Assembly: GCA_021323535.1 (NCBI GenBank)
Contig: JAJONO010000058.1
Span: 1-35,312, forward strand
Reading direction: 5' to 3'
Origin: Bacteroidota bacterium
GTDB lineage: Bacteria; Bacteroidota; Bacteroidia; B-17B0; Aurantibacillaceae
Length of the DNA stretch: 35,312 nt
This document shows positions 1 through 8,248 of this stretch, piece by piece (position 1 is the first letter of the stretch; each line of letters starts with the position of its first letter). The notes under the pieces are model-generated. The model worked only from the letters and a program-made list of their open reading frames with translations. It did not search any database and was not told the DNA's origin. The position numbers and the translations under genes were made by a program.

Positions 1-1710
1 TGTTTCTTTGCACAGGATCTTCCGAAAGGGTGGGCTCCGGGTGAGGAAGCAAAAATGCCTGCTTATCTTGAGAATAAATCACAGAATAAATCGTCTGTTA
101 TTGTAACGCCTCCGCCGTATAAAAATTTAAGGAACGCGGCAGAGTGGGAGGAAATTCAAACCCTGAATATTACATGGACATCTTTTACGGCCATCCACAG
201 GGAAATTATAAAAGCAGCACAGAACGACGCAAAAATCACTATTATTTGTTCTGATTCAAATACTGTGAAAAGCAATCTCGTAAGCAATTCTGTTCCGCTC
301 GCAAATATTCAATACCTGCAGGTGGGATTCAACTCCATCTGGGCGCGTGATTATTCTGGAAACACAGTCTATTCTAAAAATGTAGATTCGCTTTTACTGG
401 TCGACTGGATCTATAATCGTCCCCGTCCGCTCGACGATGTAACTCCAACAGCTATAGCCAATCTCCTTAACATTCCTATTTACGAAACTAAGACGGCTCC
501 AAACGATCTGATTCACACAGGTGGAAATTACATGAGTGATGGTTTTGGCACAGCGTTTTCTTCAACATTGACTGATCAGGAAAACCCAGGGAAAACGTCT
601 GCGCAAATTGATACCATTATGAAATGGTTCATGGGAATAAACCGTTACATAAGAATGCCTACGCTTCCTTATGATGGTATTCATCACATTGACATGCACA
701 TGAAACTTCTCGACGAAGAAACTCTTCTTTGGGGAGAATACCCGGCAGGAGTAGCAGATGGTCCGCAGATAGAAGCCAATCTCCAGTATGTTCTTGCCAA
801 TCACATGTCGGTGTTCGGAACACCTTACAAAATTGTACGTATCCCTATGCCAAAAGACAAAAACAACAAATGGCCGAACCAGAGTGGTGGTTGGTACTGT
901 ACTTACACCAATGGCGTGTTTGTAAACAAAACTTACATTTTCCCAACGTATTACCAGCAATATGATACAACAGCTTACAGAATTCTTACACAAAGTTTAC
1001 CAGGATATAAAGTGGTGGGTATTGATTGTGACAACACGGGAGCGGCTATTATTTCGCAGAGCGGAGCCATCCATTGTATCACACATGCTGTGGGTGTAAA
1101 CGATCCTTTGCTGATTTCGCATCAGCGTCTTGCCGGCAAATGCGATACGGGTCTTTACGAAATCAAAGCAAGGATCATGCATAAAAGCGGTATAGCTACG
1201 GCGCAGGTGTTCTGGACCACAGACACCACCCAGGCCTATCAAACGACGAATATGACGCTGACGAATGTGTCGACCGATGAATACACCGCGAACATCCCGT
1301 TTCAGACAGCCGGACAAACAGTTTACTATTATATTAGCGCATCTTCTGTAAGCGGAAAAACATTAACACGTCCTATTACCGCGCCGCTTGGCCGCTGGAC
1401 ATTCAAGATCAATCCTTGCGCTATTCCACAAGCCATCAAAGAAGAAAAATCTGTTATAAAAACTAAACCAATTTATCCTAATCCTGCCAACGCGATTACA
1501 TGCATTCCTCTCCATTCAAATTCGACACAACACGTGAAAGTGAACCTGAGGAACACGTTAGGACAATTGGTAGAGGTGATCTATGATGGACAACTTGACG
1601 CCGGAGATAAAAACGTTTTCCTTTTTGCGGATAAATATGCAAAAGGGGTATACATGGTGGAAATTGCTTCTGAAAACAATTCTACTGTACAAAAACTGAT
1701 TATTAAATAG
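1..1710 (+). CDS. Secreted peptidylarginine deiminase-like protein with T9SS sorting domain (5' partial)
   Basis: The reading frame is open from base 1 and the first residues read CFFAQDLPKGW, the end of a signal peptide, so the true start lies upstream; the ATG at 55 is internal. The body matches the agmatine deiminase / Porphyromonas-type peptidylarginine deiminase family, which hydrolyses guanidino groups to ureido groups. Counting from the ATG at 55, the catalytic set appears complete: Asp99 in WARDY, His211 and Asp213 in HHIDMHMK, Asn286 in YTNG, Cys341 in AIHCIT. An Arg-x-Arg at 122-124 (NRPRP) sits where the Porphyromonas enzyme binds the peptide carboxylate. A type A T9SS sorting domain (IYPNPAN, about residue 472, to KLIIK) ends the protein, so it is probably exported and anchored or released. 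Family assignment is strong. Peptidyl-arginine rather than agmatine as substrate is inferred from export and the RxR. Confidence 0.88.
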   Translation, partial: CFFAQDLPKGWAPGEEAKMPAYLENKSQNKSSVIVTPPPYKNLRNAAEWEEIQTLNITWTSFTAIHREIIKAAQNDAKITIICSDSNTVKSNLVSNSVPLANIQYLQVGFNSIWARDYSGNTVYSKNVDSLLLVDWIYNRPRPLDDVTPTAIANLLNIPIYETKTAPNDLIHTGGNYMSDGFGTAFSSTLTDQENPGKTSAQIDTIMKWFMGINRYIRMPTLPYDGIHHIDMHMKLLDEETLLWGEYPAGVADGPQIEANLQYVLANHMSVFGTPYKIVRIPMPKDKNNKWPNQSGGWYCTYTNGVFVNKTYIFPTYYQQYDTTAYRILTQSLPGYKVVGIDCDNTGAAIISQSGAIHCITHAVGVNDPLLISHQRLAGKCDTGLYEIKARIMHKSGIATAQVFWTTDTTQAYQTTNMTLTNVSTDEYTANIPFQTAGQTVYYYISASSVSGKTLTRPITAPLGRWTFKINPCAIPQAIKEEKSVIKTKPIYPNPANAITCIPLHSNSTQHVKVNLRNTLGQLVEVIYDGQLDAGDKNVFLFADKYAKGVYMVEIASENNSTVQKLIIK

Positions 1711-1723
1711 TCACTCCCGGCTC

Positions 1724-1754
1724 TTGCCAGAAGTGTTTACTCTTCTTAACTTTG
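1724..1754 (+). promoter_or_regulatory. Bacteroidetes-type promoter for the sterol desaturase gene
   Basis: TTG at 1724-1726, a 20-nt spacer and TAACTTTG at 1747-1754 match the phylum consensus. The ATG at 1762 is only 7 nt beyond the -7 box, so the transcript would be leaderless or nearly so. Confidence 0.7.
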
Positions 1755-1761
1755 CATCCTG

Positions 1762-2661
1762 ATGGATGAGCAATTCAGAGAATCTTTATTGGTAATGATT
1801 TCAGTTCCTATTTACGCGATCGTAATAGGGTTTGAATTCTTTTACTCCTACTTTAAAAACAAGGGGCTTTATACTACGAAAGGACTTTTCTCTAATGTTT
1901 ACCTTACTACCCTGAACATGGGACTTGATATTCTCGTGAGAGGAATCTGTTTACTGGTGCTCAATTATTTTTATACCTTTCATTTTGCCGATCTTTCTTT
2001 TAATCCAATACTGTACTGGTTCGTTTTGATCATTGCCGAAGACTTCATGTATTACTGGCTTCACAGAGTTGATCATTATTGCCGTTTCTTCTGGGCCGTT
2101 CATGTAACACATCACAGCAGCGAAGAATTTAATTTTACCGTTGGTTTCCGTTCATCGGTATTTCAGCCGTTATACCGATTCATCTATTTTATTCCACTTG
2201 CGCTTTTTGGTTTCAGGGGAATTGACATTATGTTCGCTTATAGTGCCACACAGATCTTTGGAATTCTGGCGCACACACAAACAGTGGGAAAACTGGGCTT
2301 CCTGGAATATTTTCTAGTGACGCCTTCGCACCACCGTGTACATCATGGAAGCAATGTAAGATATCTTGATAAGAATATGGGAATGTTACTTATCATCTGG
2401 GATAAGATATTTGGCACGTTTCAGAAGGAAGAAGAGACTGACCCGGTAAAGTATGGATTAACTACGAACATAGGCACCTACAATCCTTTAACGATGGTGT
2501 TCCATGAGTGGGCCAACATCGCAAAAGACATTGCCAGGAAAAAATGTTCTCCCCTGCAAAAACTTGGATATATTTTTGGCCCCCCCGGATGGAGCCATGA
2601 TGGTTCAACTAAAACAAGTAGTCAACTCAGAACTGAACTAAAAATGAAGGAAGGTAAATAA
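1762..2661 (+). CDS. Sterol desaturase / fatty acid hydroxylase family membrane protein
   Basis: This 299-aa protein is an integral membrane di-iron oxygenase of the fatty acid hydroxylase superfamily. The three histidine clusters that bind the metals are present: HRVDH (101-105), HVTHH (114-118) and HHRVHH (190-195). Hydrophobic segments occupy roughly residues 8-30, 45-90 and 130-165. Such enzymes hydroxylate or desaturate lipid chains, sterols or carotenoids; the substrate cannot be read from sequence. The ATG at 1762 is chosen because it follows a good promoter; no better start exists nearby. The stop codon overlaps the next gene's start in TAATG, so the two are co-transcribed and probably translationally coupled. 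Confidence 0.88.
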   Translation: MDEQFRESLLVMISVPIYAIVIGFEFFYSYFKNKGLYTTKGLFSNVYLTTLNMGLDILVRGICLLVLNYFYTFHFADLSFNPILYWFVLIIAEDFMYYWLHRVDHYCRFFWAVHVTHHSSEEFNFTVGFRSSVFQPLYRFIYFIPLALFGFRGIDIMFAYSATQIFGILAHTQTVGKLGFLEYFLVTPSHHRVHHGSNVRYLDKNMGMLLIIWDKIFGTFQKEEETDPVKYGLTTNIGTYNPLTMVFHEWANIAKDIARKKCSPLQKLGYIFGPPGWSHDGSTKTSSQLRTELKMKEGK

Positions 2662-4601
2662 TGGGAGAAACGGCCGCGATCCTTCGTCTCAAAAATTTAA
2701 AGCGATTATTACTTATTGAACGTGAAGAAGATTTTCTTCAGTACAAAGAGCAATTCTTAAAAGCAAGTATTGAAACCCGTAAGAAGAACGGAGTTACCTG
2801 GTATCCCATCAGAATAAACAGCCACGAATTAGGTTATGCCGATTTGTTACAGATTGAAGTTGAAAGAACAACGGGATTGGATACGGCGCACCAATTCAGT
2901 AATGGAAAAAACGTAACACTGTTTTCCAATCAATCGAACAACGAAGTCTTTGAAATAAACGGAACCATAAAAATCGCGCAAAAAAATAAACTTAAGGTCA
3001 TTCTTCACTGCGACGATCTTCCTGATTGGTGTTACGACGGAAAACTGGGAATAAACATTCAGTTTGATGATAACAGCTACACCGAAATGCAAAAGGCACT
3101 GGATGAAGTGATCAATGCCAGAAACAATCGTGTTGCAGAACTTCGGGAAATTCTTGAGGGAAGCGAAACGCTGAACTTTGAAAAAGAAAATTCCGAACTG
3201 GTTATCCCACAATTAAATCTCTCTCAGAACCGCGCGGTTAGAAAAGCATTATCAGCTGTTGATCTGGCGGTGATTCATGGTCCGCCCGGCACTGGAAAAA
3301 CAACGACGCTTGTCAATGCCATTCGTGTTTGTCTTCAATCTGAAAAACAAGTGCTTGTTTGCGCTCCAACAAATACGGCGGTGGATCTTCTTACCGAAAA
3401 ATTGCTGGAACAAGGGGTCACTGTTTTAAGACTTGGGCACCCGGCAAGGATTTCTGAGGACCTGATCAACTCTTCGGTTGACGGGCAAATTCAACGTCAT
3501 CAGAATTTCAATGAAATAAAAAACCTGAGAAGAAATGCCGAAGAATATTTTAGAATGGCGAGTAAATACAAACGTGTGTTCGGAAAACAAGATGCTCAAC
3601 AAAGAGCGGCATATTACGCCGAAGCGCGTACTTGTTTAAAAGACGCCAGGTTACTTGAGGATTATATTGTGAGCGATCTGTTCAGCAGTGTGCAGGTGAT
3701 TTGTTGTACACCAGTTACAGCTACTCACCGGGCATTGACAAAAAAACGTTTCAACACTTTGTTTTTTGACGAAGCTTCGCAGGCATTAGAACCTATAGTT
3801 TGGATTCCTTTGCTCAAATGCAATCGTGTTATTCTCAGTGGCGACCATCATCAATTACCTCCGGTTGTAAAAAATCTTCAGGCGGCTAAGGAAGGCCTTG
3901 CCGTTACCATGCTCGACCGTTGTATTAAATTTAAAGAAGCGGTGAGCCTTCTCAATAAACAATACCGTATGAGCTCGCCCATTATGGCTTTCAGTAATAG
4001 TTATTTTTATAATAACGAACTGGAGGCCGATAGTTCGGTTCATGATCACGCACTCGCTAATGAAGGAACAGATGAATTTTACAATAAGGCGGTAGAATTT
4101 GTAGATACCGCGGGTTGCAGTTTTGAAGAAGAGCAAAACCCCGAAACATTAAGTTCTTTTAATGTGAATGAAGGAAATTTATTGCTGAAACATTTGCAGA
4201 ACCTCCTCACCTGGTACCATGAGCTGGATTACACGCAACCTGTTTCCATCGGAATTATTTCCCCTTACAAGGAACAGGTTGGCTGGTTGAAAGAGAACCT
4301 TGAACACTATGAATTCAGTAAAGAAAAAATCGCTGAACTCAGAATCAGAACCATTGATGGGTTCCAGGGCGAGGAGTGTGATATTGTTTATATCAGCCTT
4401 GTGAGAAGTAATAACGATCAGCAGATTGGATTTCTGAATGATCTGCGCCGTATGAATGTTGCTATTACAAGAGCCAGGAAAAAACTGGTAGTGATTGGCG
4501 ATAGCGCCACAATAGGCTCGAATCCCTTTTACAAATCGTTCATAGAATATTGCGAGACCAATGGCTTTTACCGGAGCGCATGGGAATTCGCGGGATCTTA
4601 A
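2661..4601 (+). CDS. Superfamily 1 (Upf1/IGHMBP2-like) DNA/RNA helicase
   Basis: This 646-aa protein has the full SF1B helicase motif series: Walker A GPPGTGKT (207-214), Walker B DEAS (370-373), motif III SGDHHQLPP (about 393-401), QYRM (434-437), DGFQGEE (566-572) and motif VI RRMNVAITRARKK (596-608). Family members are ATP-driven 5'-3' helicases on RNA or DNA, and IGHMBP2/Upf1-like members are common in Bacteroidetes. The N-terminal 200 residues resemble the beta-barrel stalk region of this family. The start is the ATG that overlaps the preceding stop (TAATG), with no separate promoter visible. Its cellular role is unknown, and pairing with a lipid-modifying enzyme gives no obvious clue. 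Confidence 0.92.
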   Translation: MGETAAILRLKNLKRLLLIEREEDFLQYKEQFLKASIETRKKNGVTWYPIRINSHELGYADLLQIEVERTTGLDTAHQFSNGKNVTLFSNQSNNEVFEINGTIKIAQKNKLKVILHCDDLPDWCYDGKLGINIQFDDNSYTEMQKALDEVINARNNRVAELREILEGSETLNFEKENSELVIPQLNLSQNRAVRKALSAVDLAVIHGPPGTGKTTTLVNAIRVCLQSEKQVLVCAPTNTAVDLLTEKLLEQGVTVLRLGHPARISEDLINSSVDGQIQRHQNFNEIKNLRRNAEEYFRMASKYKRVFGKQDAQQRAAYYAEARTCLKDARLLEDYIVSDLFSSVQVICCTPVTATHRALTKKRFNTLFFDEASQALEPIVWIPLLKCNRVILSGDHHQLPPVVKNLQAAKEGLAVTMLDRCIKFKEAVSLLNKQYRMSSPIMAFSNSYFYNNELEADSSVHDHALANEGTDEFYNKAVEFVDTAGCSFEEEQNPETLSSFNVNEGNLLLKHLQNLLTWYHELDYTQPVSIGIISPYKEQVGWLKENLEHYEFSKEKIAELRIRTIDGFQGEECDIVYISLVRSNNDQQIGFLNDLRRMNVAITRARKKLVVIGDSATIGSNPFYKSFIEYCETNGFYRSAWEFAGS

Positions 4602-4663
4602 TACGCTTTCGGAACCGCTGAATCACTTAAAAAAGCCTGCCTTATATGGATAGCGCCCCACAC

Positions 4664-4753
4664 TTAAACGCAAAAGAAGCTAAGAATTCGCAATGGACGC
4701 AATTTATCTACTTATTATTGTGCTCTTGCGACACCTTTGCGCCTTTGCGGTTA
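4664..4753. repeat. Imperfect palindrome with arms of CGCAAAG-like units
   Basis: The left arm (about 4664-4701) contains CGCAAAAG, TCGCAA and GACGCAA. The right arm (about 4718-4753) reads TTGCG..CCTTTGCGCCTTTGCGG, the reverse complement of that unit repeated. The spacer is about 16 nt. It belongs to the same structural class as the dyads at 9546-9627 and 17826-17875. It lies between two forward genes. Confidence 0.6.
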
Positions 4754-4798
4754 GACATACCAATAGTGGTTTTCCGCCAAAATTTAACTACAAATTAA

Positions 4799-4829
4799 TT
4801 TGTTTTTTTTGTTTACTTTTTTAAATTTA
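4799..4829 (+). promoter_or_regulatory. Bacteroidetes-type promoter for the tandem OB-like protein
   Basis: TTTG at 4799-4802, a 19-nt spacer and TAAATTTA at 4822-4829. It leaves an A-rich leader of roughly 35-40 nt before the ATG at 4871. Confidence 0.65.
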
Positions 4830-4870
4830 CAACAACAAAAACATTATTAACGCTTAAAACAGAATACACT

Positions 4871-5272
4871 ATGGCAATCAGAGGAAAAGTTAAAGAGATT
4901 AAGGTAGAAACAATGGGCAAAATGACCGGCACCGTTACCGACACGGCAAACAAAGTTGATTATTATTTCGAGCAGCCTTTTGGCGCGGAATTAGGACTTG
5001 GAATTAATTCCATTGTTCAGTTTGAAACTGTAACTGTTGCCGACAGAACAATTGGCGTTTCATTGGACCCGGTTGAAAGAGCAAGTATCGATAGTATTGA
5101 TTATGCTAATAATTCAGGTGTTATCATTGATAAAGTTGGAAACAAAATTGATTTCGAACAAAACTATGCGAAAGAACTAGGGCTTGACAAAGGAATCATG
5201 GTTAAATTCGCTATGGTTACTGTTGATGGTAAAATGAAAGCTACTTCGCTCAAGGTCGCTACCAACCAATAA
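4871..5272 (+). CDS. Small protein with two tandem OB/cold-shock-like modules
   Basis: The 133-aa protein has no signal peptide and is probably cytoplasmic. It is an internal duplication: residues about 17-66 (GTVTDTANKVDYYFEQ ... LGLGINSIVQFETVTV) align with about 80-129 (GVIIDKVGNKIDFEQ ... LGLDKGIMVKFAMVTV). Each unit has the pattern G-x-V, (K/N)K(V/I)D, LGL, then V-x-F-x-x-VTV and x-A-x-L. This resembles the ends of cold-shock/S1-like OB folds, but the RNA-binding KGFGFI and VFVH motifs are absent. It has its own promoter and a strong terminator, so it is a monocistronic unit. Function is unknown; nucleic-acid binding is a guess from the fold-like pattern. Confidence 0.8.
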   Translation: MAIRGKVKEIKVETMGKMTGTVTDTANKVDYYFEQPFGAELGLGINSIVQFETVTVADRTIGVSLDPVERASIDSIDYANNSGVIIDKVGNKIDFEQNYAKELGLDKGIMVKFAMVTVDGKMKATSLKVATNQ

Positions 5273-5279
5273 ATTTAAA

Positions 5280-5310
5280 GGGCCCTGTAACAAGCAGGGC
5301 CCATTTTTTT
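5280..5310 (+). terminator. Rho-independent terminator
   Basis: An 8-bp perfect stem GGGCCCTG / CAGGGCCC (5280-5287 and 5295-5302) with a 7-nt loop, followed by A and seven T (5304-5310). It directly abuts the GTG start of the next gene. Confidence 0.9.
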
Positions 5311-7386
5311 GTGAGAACCAGGCTAACTTTACTTCTTCTTTTTATTATTTGCAGCCTCCAGATACGTTCTCAGGCTGTGATAGATACTTTACGCTACCAG
5401 ATCAACCAATGCACAACCGATTCATGCTCAAACAGGATCAAAAATCTTATACTGGAAGAACTCCTTTATTCAGACGATAAAGAAGCAAAACTTCTCGCCG
5501 AAGAATTATTTCAGAATGTTCAGGAAACAGATAGCGCCAACTATCTTTCCGCTCAATGCAACTATGCAAATCTTTGTATGACGAAAGGAAATTCTAACAA
5601 AGCATTTACTATTCTGTCAAGCCTTAAACTTACCGGCTTAAAAACAAACAACAAATTATATCAGGCCAAATCCAATTTCAGTCTTTCCAAATTTTATATG
5701 GAAAACAATGACCTGAAGACGGCAATAGACCTGGCTTTTATCGCGTTAAAATTGTTTGAGCAATTAAAAGACACTAAAAATATAGCCAACTGTTACGGAC
5801 AAATTGCTTCTATCAATTATAAGCTCAAGAATTATGAAAAAGCTATCGAGTTTTATAAAAAAACACTCGATCTCGCTGGTAAAATAGGGTACCACCACGC
5901 CGTAGCGCAGGCCTATAATGGCCTCGGAAATTTATATTCCAAAAAAGACATGAGTGATATCGCTCTCGAATATTACAAACGTTCACTCGCTATTCAGAAA
6001 GAGCAGAAGCACGATCTGCAGGCGGCTTCTATTCTCATTAACATTGGCTCCATTTTTTCAGATAAGAAACAATACAAGCAAGCCGAAATTTATATGAAAG
6101 AGGCACTTGATCTGAACCTGAAATATAGTCTCAGAAAAAACATTGCAGCCTGTTACATTAATCTTGGAAATATTTTTTATAACACAAGCAATTACAAGGA
6201 TGCGGAAATAAATTATTCACAGGCGCTTAAATACCTGGAGTCGCAGGATCTGATTATTAAGGAAAACCTGTATTACAATCTCGGTGAAGTAAATTACGAA
6301 TTAGGAAACCTGGAAAAAGCTCTGAAGTATAATGATAGTTGCATGACTGTGAAAGATAGTCTCTATAGCCGCGAATCCATTCGTTCGCTTAACGATATGC
6401 AGACCAAATATGAAACGGAGAAAACAAAACTTGAACTTGAGAAAAAAGAACTGGAAGCAAACAACAAACAAGTTGTAATTTATGCCGCCTTCAGCGGTTG
6501 CGTTCTTTTACTCGGGTTGGCATTTTTTATTTTCAGGGGTTTAAGAGGAGAGAAGAAAAACAGCCAGGCGCTTGAGGAAAAAAATAAGATCATTAACGAA
6601 CAGAAACATCTTGTTGAGGAAAAGAACAAGGATATTGGCGACAGTATACGTTATGCGCAGCGCATCCAGCAAGCTATCCTTCCGCCCGAGGCCATGTGGA
6701 AATCGGCTCTCAAACATTCTTTTGTTTTATACGCTCCTAAAGATATTCTAAGCGGCGACTTTTACTGGCTCGAGGAAACACACGATCATATCTTTATTGC
6801 AGCGGCCGATTGTACAGGGCATGGTGTGCCCGGGGCGCTTGTGTCCATTGTAAATTATAACATCCTTAACAAGGCTGTTCTCGAAAAAAACATTTATGTT
6901 CCCGGAGAAATTCTTGATGCAGCCAATCAATCACTCACACAATCGCTGCATCAGTCGTACAACGAATCGCAGATAAAAGACGGAATGGATGTGGCCTTAT
7001 TATCGATCGATAAAAAAACAGGAGCCACTCACTTTGCAGGCGCCAACAATCCTATTTACATTTTATCGGAAGGAAGAATCACCGAGATAAAAGCAAATAA
7101 ATTTCCGGTTGGAGCTTTTATTGAAGACAGCATTCAGAAATTTACCACGCATGAACTGAAAGTGAAAAAGGGCGATAGAATCTATCTCTTCTCCGATGGT
7201 TTTGCCGATCAGTTTGGCGGGCCAAAAGGAAAAAAATATAAATACAAACAACTTCAGGAAAAACTTATTTCCTCATCACATTTAAATCTTCCCGATCAGA
7301 AAAATTTTATGCTTAACGATTTCATGGTATGGAAAGGAAATCTTGAACAAGTGGATGATGTGTTGTTGATTGGCTTCGAAGTATAA
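5311..7386 (+). CDS. TPR sensor-type SpoIIE/RsbU family serine phosphatase
   Basis: This 691-aa protein has a signal-peptide-like N-terminus (1-22) and tetratricopeptide repeats (about 60-365, for example NYEKAIEFYKKTLDLA). A transmembrane helix at about 386-410 is followed by a short charged coiled coil and a PP2C-like SpoIIE domain from about residue 445. Metal-binding acidic residues are visible: Asp483 (SGDFYW), Asp500 (AADCTGHG), Asp629 (FSDG) and Asp682/683 (VDDVLL). The TPRs should be periplasmic and the phosphatase cytoplasmic, a layout common in Bacteroidetes signalling. Its natural substrate is probably a phosphorylated anti-sigma-antagonist-like protein, but none is encoded nearby. 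The start is GTG 5311: no ATG lies upstream in frame and later ATGs lose the signal sequence. It abuts the preceding terminator. Confidence 0.9.
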   Translation: MRTRLTLLLLFIICSLQIRSQAVIDTLRYQINQCTTDSCSNRIKNLILEELLYSDDKEAKLLAEELFQNVQETDSANYLSAQCNYANLCMTKGNSNKAFTILSSLKLTGLKTNNKLYQAKSNFSLSKFYMENNDLKTAIDLAFIALKLFEQLKDTKNIANCYGQIASINYKLKNYEKAIEFYKKTLDLAGKIGYHHAVAQAYNGLGNLYSKKDMSDIALEYYKRSLAIQKEQKHDLQAASILINIGSIFSDKKQYKQAEIYMKEALDLNLKYSLRKNIAACYINLGNIFYNTSNYKDAEINYSQALKYLESQDLIIKENLYYNLGEVNYELGNLEKALKYNDSCMTVKDSLYSRESIRSLNDMQTKYETEKTKLELEKKELEANNKQVVIYAAFSGCVLLLGLAFFIFRGLRGEKKNSQALEEKNKIINEQKHLVEEKNKDIGDSIRYAQRIQQAILPPEAMWKSALKHSFVLYAPKDILSGDFYWLEETHDHIFIAAADCTGHGVPGALVSIVNYNILNKAVLEKNIYVPGEILDAANQSLTQSLHQSYNESQIKDGMDVALLSIDKKTGATHFAGANNPIYILSEGRITEIKANKFPVGAFIEDSIQKFTTHELKVKKGDRIYLFSDGFADQFGGPKGKKYKYKQLQEKLISSSHLNLPDQKNFMLNDFMVWKGNLEQVDDVLLIGFEV

Positions 7387-7413
7387 CCACCAGGATTTAT
7401 TTCACCGTAAAAA

Positions 7414-8148
7414 CTAGAGCCGTTGTTTAACAGCCTCAAACAAAATAATCCCCGTAGCAACAGAAACATTCAATGAAGCGATGGTTCCGGGCATAGGAAT
7501 TTTTACCTGAATATCGCTTCTCTTCAGATATTCGCCGCTGATACCATTTTCTTCGCTACCCATAATGATAACTGTAGGTTTTTTTAAATCAGCATCGTAA
7601 ATCGTCTTATCTGTTTTTTCGTGGCAGGCAACGATCTGAAGTCCACTTTCTTTAAGGTATTCGATGGTATTTTTAAGATTGTCTTCACGGCAAACCGGTA
7701 AACGGTGAAGGGCTCCGGCGCTGGTCTTAATAGCATCGCCATTAATTTGCGCGGCTCCTCTTGCAGGAATAATAATGAAATCCACTCCGGCACATTCGGC
7801 GCTTCTGGCAACTGCGCCAAAGTTTCTCACGTCGGTAATGCGGTCAAGAATAAGAATTAAAGGAATTTTTCCTTTTTCGAAAACACGCGATAAAAGCTCT
7901 TCGGTTTCATAGTAGGTAATCTCGGTAAGATAAGCTACCACACCCTGATGATTTTTGTCGGTAATGCGTTTTAATTTCTCGGGGGGAACAAATTGTATGG
8001 GAATGGTTTGTCCGCGCAGGGCCTGTCGTAACTGGTTATACAGTTCGTTCGAAAGACCCTTTTGCAGGAGAATTTTTTCAACTTCCTTTCCAGCGTTAAT
8101 AGCTTCGATTACCGCGCGCATTCCGAATATAAGGTTTTGTTCGTCCAT
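7414..8148 (-). CDS. rlmB: 23S rRNA 2'-O-ribose methyltransferase RlmB (SpoU family)
   Basis: The protein is 244 aa, the normal size. The N-terminal substrate-binding domain begins with LIFGMRAVIEAI. The three SpoU (SPOUT knot) motifs follow: NFGAVARSAE (109-118), VIIMGSEENGIS (193-204) and IPMPGTIASLNVSVATGI (217-234). It uses S-adenosylmethionine to methylate a ribose in 23S rRNA; RlmB modifies G2251 in E. coli. The close paralogue TrmH is possible, but the N-terminal domain favours RlmB. It is convergent with the phosphatase gene and divergent from the nfu-like gene. A weak TACTTTG box lies about 10 nt upstream of the ATG. Confidence 0.88.
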   Translation of the reverse strand: MDEQNLIFGMRAVIEAINAGKEVEKILLQKGLSNELYNQLRQALRGQTIPIQFVPPEKLKRITDKNHQGVVAYLTEITYYETEELLSRVFEKGKIPLILILDRITDVRNFGAVARSAECAGVDFIIIPARGAAQINGDAIKTSAGALHRLPVCREDNLKNTIEYLKESGLQIVACHEKTDKTIYDADLKKPTVIIMGSEENGISGEYLKRSDIQVKIPMPGTIASLNVSVATGIILFEAVKQRL

Positions 8149-8201
8149 AAGAGAGCCTCAAAGTACACGATTTTTCAGGGTTTTAGCAATAGTTGCCACC
8201 T

Positions 8202-8232
8202 TTTGTAAATTGCCCCTTTACTCGTATCTTTA
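8202..8232 (+). promoter_or_regulatory. Promoter for the nfu-like / metF pair
   Basis: TTTG at 8202-8205, a 19-nt spacer and TATCTTTA at 8225-8232, 16 nt before the ATG at 8249. Confidence 0.65.
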
Positions 8233-8248
8233 CCGCAAAATCAGAAGA

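Noticed and set aside
7955-8248. Open forward frame continuous with the nfu-like gene, giving a 177-aa product
   Set aside because: It lies antisense to rlmB, its sequence is Arg/Ser/Cys-rich without family features, and the promoter and domain start point to ATG 8249.
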